The position numbers were made by a program, and so were the translations under genes. From Phylloscopus collybita (lineage: Eukaryota; Chordata; Aves; Passeriformes; Phylloscopidae): a stretch of 64,000 nt of DNA. This document shows, piece by piece, positions 57,271 through 64,000 of the stretch. The notes beneath the pieces are model-generated. The model saw only the letters and a program-made list of their open reading frames with translations. It ran no database searches and was not told where the DNA came from. Numbering within the stretch: the first letter of the stretch is position 1; the number at the start of each line of letters is the position of its first letter. The stretch lies in assembly GCA_027886175.1 (NCBI GenBank), contig JAJNNQ010000027.1:8136001-8200000 (forward strand), given 5' to 3'.

Positions 57271-57360
57271 GTCATGATCACCACAGTCTTCATCACTGTT
57301 GTCATCATCACCACCACCACTGTCACCAGCATCATTGCCATCATCTGCCTCCCTGTCACC
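57265..57360 (-). pseudogene. Second Asp-rich fragment
   Basis: The minus-strand frame reads GDREADDGNDAGDSGGG, then DDDNSDEDC and ends with TGA at 57267-57265, at the first bases of the LTR. Upstream the frame is interrupted by stops and a short AAGCTGGAGACTGG repeat. It is related in composition to the 59.8-60.5 kb exon, as a decayed copy or a rearranged piece. Confidence 0.35.
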
Positions 57361-59667
57361 ATGGTCAGATCCAGGATTCTTTCCCCCCTCAGACTTCTCT
57401 GGCTTCCCCCTGATCTCTGGCTTCTCCCCCAGCACAGGTTCTCCCCAGCTGCCAGCTTCCTACCAGTCTCCAGCTTCTCTCCAGTCTCCAGCTTTGCTAC
57501 AACCTCTAGCTTTTCCTTTTTCCTAGACTATGTGAGTCTTCCCTCACATTCTCAGGTTTCTTGTCCTTAATTTGGTTTCTTGCCAGGGGAATTACCATAA
57601 ACGTTCAGCAAATGTTTACACTCCAGCAAGAGGTTATTAAAGGTATATTGTCCCTTCTCAAGGAAATGCCAATATCTGTTTTCTCCTCTAATAAGGAGGC
57701 TAAAAAGGACACATCTTTCATATCCAGTGCTGCCATCCATGGGTGTGTGGCTGCAGAAATCCCATTTTGTGCTGCAGCAGAAGTCAGGTACTGTGGTACA
57801 TTAGTGATTGCTGAATCAGGGAGTGCAGGTGCTGCACAGAGCACACACTGCAGCCTCCTGATTTCAGGGTTAGGGTTGGCATTTGATCCAAAGGACCATA
57901 CCCTGCTGAGCAGCAGTCACCAGGTTTGGCCTTTCAGAACATCAAGCCCCAGATGTTTTCATTATGATCTCTGACTGCAAAGCAAGTGGCTGACATACAC
58001 TTCACACCATCTTGCCCAGGGGCCATGAATTAACCTGGGTGGTTTGGCATTTGGCACTTGCTCTGTTTACTCCGGTAACTTTAACTCTTTGCTGACCAGG
58101 TTGAACACTCAACAACATTCTGCTGTGTTAAAATTGAATCTTGTGCTACCGTGTCTGTTAAAAATTGCATTAATTTTTGATGAGGTCCAATAGCATCAGG
58201 ATGTCTGGGCCATTATTATGCCTGCATTAATAGGATTTCACTTGCCAGATTTCAGTCTGGCCTGGCTTACAGCCATAGTGCTCTTGCAAATCAGTCATCT
58301 AAATCAAATCAAATGGGGCCGGTTGGGAGTATAATTTCCCACTCTATCCCAAGGTCCACTGGTTTCTTGTGTTTCTATAATGAGTCTGGTTTCATATTCA
58401 GGGAGATTTGAAGGAAACAAAGAATCATCTCCTCTAGGTTCATTAGGGTCAGGGCTACCCCAAATGTTTCCAATCTCATTCTTCAGGGGATAACAGTTAG
58501 TTTTCCAATCTATACAATATTGGGAGACAGAGAGTCCACATAAATATAACTTCAATCTTTTCTTCTGACTTTTATTTCTTTCCTTTTCTTCCTGTAGTTC
58601 TTCCTCCTGTTTATGCAGCTTCTCAATTTTCAAAGACAATAATACAGCTTCTTTCCAACCTTCTATTTCTCTTTCAGATCTTGTTTCTCCCTGCTATGGT
58701 TTTTCCTATCCTAACAGGCAGCTTCTATGCAGGTCTCTAATATCCTTAAAAAAATCCTTTTCTCTTTTCATCTTTTATACAGTCCCTGGCCAGCTTTAGC
58801 TTTTCTTTCACAGCTTTCCAGTCATGCCAGTTTTCATCACGTGGAGCACAAATCTGAAAGAAAATCATTGAGCACATTGCTCTGCATCTTCCCTCAGCCT
58901 TGGCATGTTAGTAGCCCACACCACTAAATCTCCTGTAACCCAGGGTGAATGGATAAGTTAAAAAATTGTTGACTGCCCATTAATAACACTACTCACATAA
59001 TTTGTCCATATTGGATTGGGGCAGTTGTGGGTGAAATAACAGTGAGCACAGAGAGCAAAGCAACAGGAACAGACAGTGGAAAATCTTTTTCAGTGGGCAC
59101 GCAGGGAGGAGCAGGGTCTGGGCTGGAATTTACCTCAGGATATCATGTACCAACCCCACTCCTGAGATGCTGCTTTTCCCAAGCTCAGTTATTCCATACA
59201 TATCAGTAGTCCATCTGCCCTGTGCATCAGCCCTGTAATTTATGTTGAAGACAAATCAGAACAGTCTCTTTGAAACCCCCTGTGTGGGCCACACTTCCGC
59301 AGGTTTTACCCCAGGACATCAAGTAATATATGGCCATTCCTCCTGGCATAACATCACTGTGAGCTTTAGAGATCATTTAGTAGTGCCAGCTATCTTCTCC
59401 CAGTTCTGCATATATACATTATGCTAAGGCCTCTGCTAAGGCCATCCCCTTCTTTATGCCAGGTACATTGCTCATCTTTCCCAAAACCCATGAAACTCAA
59501 ACTTGTAGAAGGCAGGGCTTGAACCTCCTTTAGAGGTTTGACACTCACTACTCAGTCCTTCCTTACTCCAGAGCTCCTGGGTGAAACCACCCACTGCTGC
59601 AAATTTGGTATCTGGTGCTTAGAAGAAAATGGGCAAGTGACCATGTGCCCCATTTGGGTTGCCAAGC
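57271..59667 (-). mobile_element. Degenerate retroviral interior, minus orientation
   Basis: Downstream of the truncated LTR copy (minus strand) comes TTGGCAACCCAAATGGGGC at 59665-59647, in the position and style of a primer-binding site. A 111-codon minus frame at 58639-58304 starts with a charged coiled-coil (EEELQEEKERNKSQ) and resembles the gag of avian endogenous retroviruses; the 57844-57605 minus frame may be another piece. Stops and frame breaks are frequent. The family is not named. Confidence 0.4.
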
Positions 59668-59845
59668 TGTTCAAGAAATTTTTGACACTAAGCTCTCATG
59701 TTCACTAGATACATTTATTGGTACAGATCAGTAATGAAATCTGGTGGCCCGAGCTGGGTGCCACAAAAGAGGAACCCAAAAATCTCTGAAAATCCCAGGG
59801 CAATTACACCTTTACAATCTAAAACCTCCACCCCCCATAATCAGC
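59668..59845 (-). repeat. Truncated LTR (R-U5-like part), proposed 5' copy
   Basis: Ends TTCTTGAACA at 59668 on the minus strand and carries AATAAA at 59719-59714. It is related to 56743 to about 56900. Its upstream U3 part is absent; Asp-rich coding repeats begin instead. It provides the stop codon and polyadenylation signal of the Asp-rich gene. Confidence 0.5.
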
Positions 59846-61139
59846 ACCAATATGATCATTTTCATTTTCATTGCTATTGGAGTGATCATATTCATTGTCA
59901 TTGGAGTCACCATCTTCACTGCTATTGGAACTGTCACTGTTGATGTCATCATCACCACCTTCGATGTTATTGGAATTTTCATCAGTGATGCCATCATCTT
60001 CATTGCCAACATCACCATCATCACCATCTTCAATGCTACTGGAATGTTCATCACTGATGCCATCATCACTATCTTCGATGCTATTGGAATTTTCATCATT
60101 GATGCCATCATCACCATCTTCATTGCCAACATCACCATCATCACCATCATCATTGTCATTGTCACCATTATCAGTGTCATTGTCCTTGGCATCAGAAAGG
60201 TCATTTTTATCACTATCATCACCATCTTCATTGCTATTGGAATTGTCACCGTTGACACCATCATCACCATCATCATCACCATCATCACTGTCATTGTCAG
60301 CATGATCATGGTCATTGTCATCACAAAGCTGGTGATTTTTATCATCATCACAGTCATTGGCACTGTTGCCATCATCACCAGTTTCACTGCTATTGGAGCC
60401 AGCAGTTTCACTGCTGTTGGAGCTGTTGTTGTCATTGTTACCATTACCATCATCACTGTCAGGCACCATGCTGGGCTCTTTCCCCAGCTCGAGGCTCAAG
60501 GCGCTTCCCAGCTGCCCTGGTGGTGGCCACCCAGCCGGAGCTACTCCATGCAACTCTGTAGGAGAGCAGAAAGCAGCAGCATCAGCCCCAGCATGCTGCC
60601 CTCCCATCCACTGCTCCCACCCACCAGCCCAGTTCACCACGATGCTGTGCTGCCTTCTCCTCTGCAGCTTTTCCTGGTGGGTTTTCAGGGCTCTGCCTGA
60701 CCCTTGCTGCCCTCACAGCTGAGGCAACTCAGCCCAAGGACATGCTGGTGCCTCCCAGCTCATGGCAGTGTCGTGGTGGGGCTGCTGCCTGAGGAGGCCT
60801 TCTGGGCACCTCTGCCCTGGGGCCAGCAGCCACTCGTGGCTCCAGCTGTGCTGGGGAGCCAGGGAGAGATGGCACTGTGTCACAGCTCACTGTGGCACCG
60901 CAGTGAGCCCCACATCGCCCGGGCTCGTCCCACCCCACTCCCACCACGGCTTTCCTGGCCCTCACGAGGCAGCAACCTGGCACCTGCCAGCACCTGCAAA
61001 ACACCTGTGATTCTACGAAAACAAGGAAAAAAATATTCTTACATGTTCTTCCCACCCACCCATACTTGCCTGCAATGGGTGCTGCCTGCAGCTGCACCCA
61101 CAGGGCGAGGAGCCCCAGCAGGAGGATGCCTCGTGCCAT
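59819..61139 (-). CDS. Predicted secreted Asp/Asn/Ser-rich repeat protein with WAP-cluster-type signal exon
   Basis: Exon 1 (61139-61070) encodes signal peptide MARGILLLGLLALWVQL followed by QAAPIA. It ends in phase 1 at GCAG|GCAAGT, a GC-type donor; the overlapping GT choice breaks the frame within 20 codons. Exon 2 (60555-59819) follows CTCTCCTACAG| and encodes 245 residues, total 268 aa. After about 40 ordinary residues (ELHGVAPAGWPPPG..) the protein is nearly all Asp, Asn, Ser, Glu and Gly in irregular repeats such as DENSNSIEDSDDG, with two cysteines. Ser-x-Glu sites for Fam20C-type kinase and Asn-x-Ser sites are frequent. A CTTTAAAT box lies 40-46 bp before the ATG. An extracellular, calcium-binding or mineral-modulating role is guesswork. 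Low-complexity DNA keeps several frames open, so the case rests on the signal exon, promoter and in-frame splice. Confidence 0.5.
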
Positions 61140-61177
61140 GCTGATGAAGTCTGTGTACAGGGCTGTGCCAACCGGCA

Positions 61178-61185
61178 ATTTAAAG
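61178..61185 (-). promoter_or_regulatory. TATA-like box of the Asp-rich gene
   Basis: CTTTAAAT on the minus strand, in the same arrangement as the other cluster promoters. Confidence 0.5.
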
Positions 61186-64000
61186 TGCCTCGCAGGCAGC
61201 CCGGCTACAGCAGTGGGAGGAGGCAGCTTGCAGGTGACTCCAGGAACCTCCCAGAATTGCCTCTAATTCTGTTTACCAAAGAGCCAGTCCAGCTCCACCC
61301 ACAGCCAAGGCAGAGCAGGATCCAGACTTGGCGGCACTCCAAGGAGGACAGCACAGGGACTGGAGGACAGAAGGGGAAACCAGGACTGCACAGAGGCAGA
61401 TTTTTCACTGCTGCTCTCAACAGGAATCCCTACAATGCCCTTTTTCAATAGCAGTGACCCCAGTGCTGGGCTCTGCCTCAGTGCTGGGCTCTGCTGCCAG
61501 CAGGAGCCTGTCCTGGCCCTGCCATCCCAGATGGAACAGGAACGGGGCAAGAGCACCTGGCAGCAGCAAAAGAGCTCCCTCCTTCCACATGCAAAATGCC
61601 CTTCATTCAAGGCTACTGTTTCACATGTGAGACTCTTTGCAAATTTTTGTAGGTCGAATATTCAAGGCTTCATTTGAGCACCTGTCTCTGAACCATCCCA
61701 TTCCCAAGCAGAGTGCTCCAGTTCTTTCAGTGTTCCTACTATCAGTTGCTGGGTTTAGGCACACAGATGAGCTCAAAGTCTCCTGAGCAAGTTCATGCTG
61801 TCCCCCAGCCCCATGATCCTCCTGCTTCATGGCCTCCCCAGGACCCTTATCACAGAACAGCCCCCACAAAGCTCAGTGTTTCCTTCCCCCAGACCAACCA
61901 GACTCCATCAATGTGGCCTCCACGCAGCTTTTGGCAGCTCCTGAATTGCAGGATTTAGTGTCCGTGCATGAGAGCCCCATTAATTTACACACAAGCATTC
62001 AATAACCACATGAATTTGCAAAGGGAGTGCAGTTACTGCATGCACAAATACCAAATTAAGTTACTGTCCAAGCGAACATCTGCTCCAATGAAACAGTGCT
62101 GCACTAAAATGGACCTCTCTGGAGTAAAAAATCTTAGGACTTCAAGCACAAGAGCTCACCGAAAATGAGGAGAGCACACGAACCTGTCTGCAAACTGCCA
62201 GCCAAACTGTTGGCCTTCACCAGAGACCCACAGTCAGAGTAAACAAAAACTAGATGCACTGCCATGTCACCTTCCCTTCCCTGCATGTGATCTCAGGGTA
62301 AAGACATATTTAATATGTTTGAGACACGTGACTAAGCTTAATTAAGATCTAATTCTGTGACTGCTAACCCATTTACACCAAGTTATTCTCCAGTCACTCA
62401 GAAGTGCGAGTTGGAATCTAATTTTCCATTTTTTTTCCTTCTCTTTTTAATTATTTCTTTCTGAATTACACACAAACCAATGTGCAATCAGTAGGATAGG
62501 AGAACTTAAGGACTGGTCTGCCCAGGACACATCAGCACCAAGCACAAATGGGTTGGAGTTTCTGGATAATAGACAAAGTTTAAATTTGCATCTCTGGGGT
62601 GAGTGAAATTAATGGGCTTGAGATTTACACTCTAAGCCGGCACTTGACAAGAGCACTAGAAAAGCAAACTCATGCTCAAAGAGCTTTCCATCAACATCAC
62701 ATCAAGACGATGCAGGGACAGTGCAAGGGAAGGAGCACAGCTCTGCACAAATCTCCACAAATCTATGTGGGAAGAGGGCTCACGGCAAGAAAAATGCTTA
62801 AGTACAGGTTTATCCTTCTCCTCCTGCTGTGACTCAAGGTGGATGCAATTCCTTCACAAACCACCCATGTCCACTGGAGATCTGGCGCTCCACACCTCGT
62901 GGCTGCCTGGCAGAACCTGAGGGCCTGGTGCTTATCGCGCGTTTTTGTGGCTGTTAATCACCACCCAGCCGGACACCCCGGAGCAGGCAGTGCTGGCCAG
63001 CCGGTGTCAGCAGTGCCAACTCCCTTCCACACACCTGGCAAACCATCTGGAACAACCTGAGGGATGGCAGGGCTCCTTACAACCTCAGGAGTGCCACAAC
63101 GGAGAGCTCAGCACTGCTGCTGTCCTTGTTCCTCCTTTTGGGAACAACACCATGATTTTGGCACATTTCTGTTTTAGCAGAACATAATCCTGGATAACAT
63201 TTAGGGAACTAATGGAGGAGAATGTCTCACAAGCAAATTGCTCTGATGAAATAAAACCTGAGTATATTGAGGGTCAGAGAGACTTGTCCAAAGTCTCCCT
63301 GAGAATCAAACAGGAACATGGGTAACCTCAGCTGTGCACCATGTGATCATGTCTGGCAGACATGCACCTACCACACAGATCCATGGAAATATTACCATTA
63401 AAAATCAGGGCCTGGAGGAGACCCAAATGAGGCATCACATCAGTGAGATGTAGGTGATCCCTGACAGATGTTGTTCTGACACGCTCTTGAAAAGATATCC
63501 CTCTCTCTGCAAAAGCCACAACTCCATCATTGAGAATTTGTTCCAGGATTTAAGTCTTCTCGCTAATTGGAAAGCTTTTCCAAAGAACTGATCTCAGCCT
63601 CACTTGATACAAGGGACAACCTGTCCATCAAGGTGGGTACAGAGCACAAGCCAGTCTCACAGATAAAAAGTGTCACTCTACTCACCTTTCCCTGGGGGGT
63701 TCCTACAGCCAGTTATTCTTCCTCTCCTCTGGGCAATGTCCAGTTTTTGTTGCTGACAACTTAGAGCAACCAAAATACATGCACAAGCAGCCTAATGCTA
63801 GTGATAATGAAGTTATGTTTATATTGATGGTGACTTGGCTGGCCCCACATCCGCCACTGGGTTTGTCTAACAGCCCAAAGCTTACCCCGGGCTGGTGCAG
63901 CCCCAGCCACAGCAGCAGGAAGGGAACAAAGGCAGGAGCTTCTTCCAGCAGGTCAGCCCATGAGTCAGCAGCCCCTGCTCCCACAGCCACTCCAGGCTTC
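61186..64000. other. Right-end stretch, no gene recognised
   Basis: AT-richer sequence with only short open frames. A minus frame at 63990-63703 has a hydrophobic stretch but no recognisable family or splice context. Confidence 0.5.

Noticed and set aside
59860..60460. CRISPR-like array
   Set aside because: This is irregular trinucleotide-type coding repeat in vertebrate DNA, without constant repeats and unique spacers.
59744..60700. 318-codon plus-strand frame across the ATC-type repeats
   Set aside because: It is the antisense of the Asp-rich exon and stays open only because of repeat composition. There is no signal peptide and no splice context.
63703..63990. 95-codon minus frame with a hydrophobic stretch
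   Set aside because: No family likeness and no splice or promoter context; it also runs to the window edge.

Overview
The window is avian nuclear DNA, probably from a songbird. The evidence is CR1 LINE tails at 3.41-3.56 kb and 33.67-34.12 kb, a vertebrate CTNNBL1 gene with bird-like protein sequence, a compact cluster of WAP four-disulfide-core (WFDC-type) genes with very short introns, and a very young endogenous retrovirus. The species was not identified.

Layout. (1) 0.46-25.07 kb, minus strand: the first nine coding exons of CTNNBL1, a spliceosome-associated armadillo-like protein. Its start codon lies in a CpG island at about 24.7-25.6 kb, and the later exons fall off the left edge. The intron between exons 4 and 5 is a U12-type AT-AC intron, and a 4.38-kb provirus (7161-11538) has inserted inside it. 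The provirus has two 365-bp LTRs that look identical, a 6-bp target duplication, a gag remnant, no pol, a GC-rich segment of unknown origin and an open gamma-type env. (2) 25.6-36.1 kb: no gene recognised; AT-rich islands and one CR1 tail. (3) 36.1-61.2 kb: a WAP-type secreted-protein cluster. On the plus strand are a short signal-peptide gene (36.18 kb), WFDC2 (39.4 kb, two WAP domains, 124 aa), a four-domain WAP gene whose fifth domain is cut by a stop codon (42.5 kb), a WAP relic (45.2 kb) and a 13-exon gene with twelve WAP units (45.9-50.5 kb). A WAP-Kunitz (EPPIN-like) gene runs on the minus strand (52.75-51.74 kb). Next come an orphan signal-peptide exon followed by a 32-C run (55.5 kb) and, on the minus strand, a signal-peptide exon spliced to a very Asp/Asn/Ser-rich repeat exon (61.14-59.82 kb), whose 3' end abuts an old retroviral LTR. 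(4) 61.2-64 kb: nothing recognised.

The cluster genes share one design: a TATA-like TTTAAA/TATAAA box 40-60 bp before the ATG, a small signal-peptide exon ending in phase 1, and one domain per symmetric phase 1-1 exon. This explains how domains could be duplicated, lost or replaced without breaking the frame. The most unusual items are the Asp-rich gene, which recalls how mammalian semenogelins arose within the WFDC locus; the twelve-WAP gene with coordinated loss of disulfide partners; and the pol-less provirus in an AT-AC intron. All exon models were built by eye from splice sites, phase and homology, and no database search or alignment was run.
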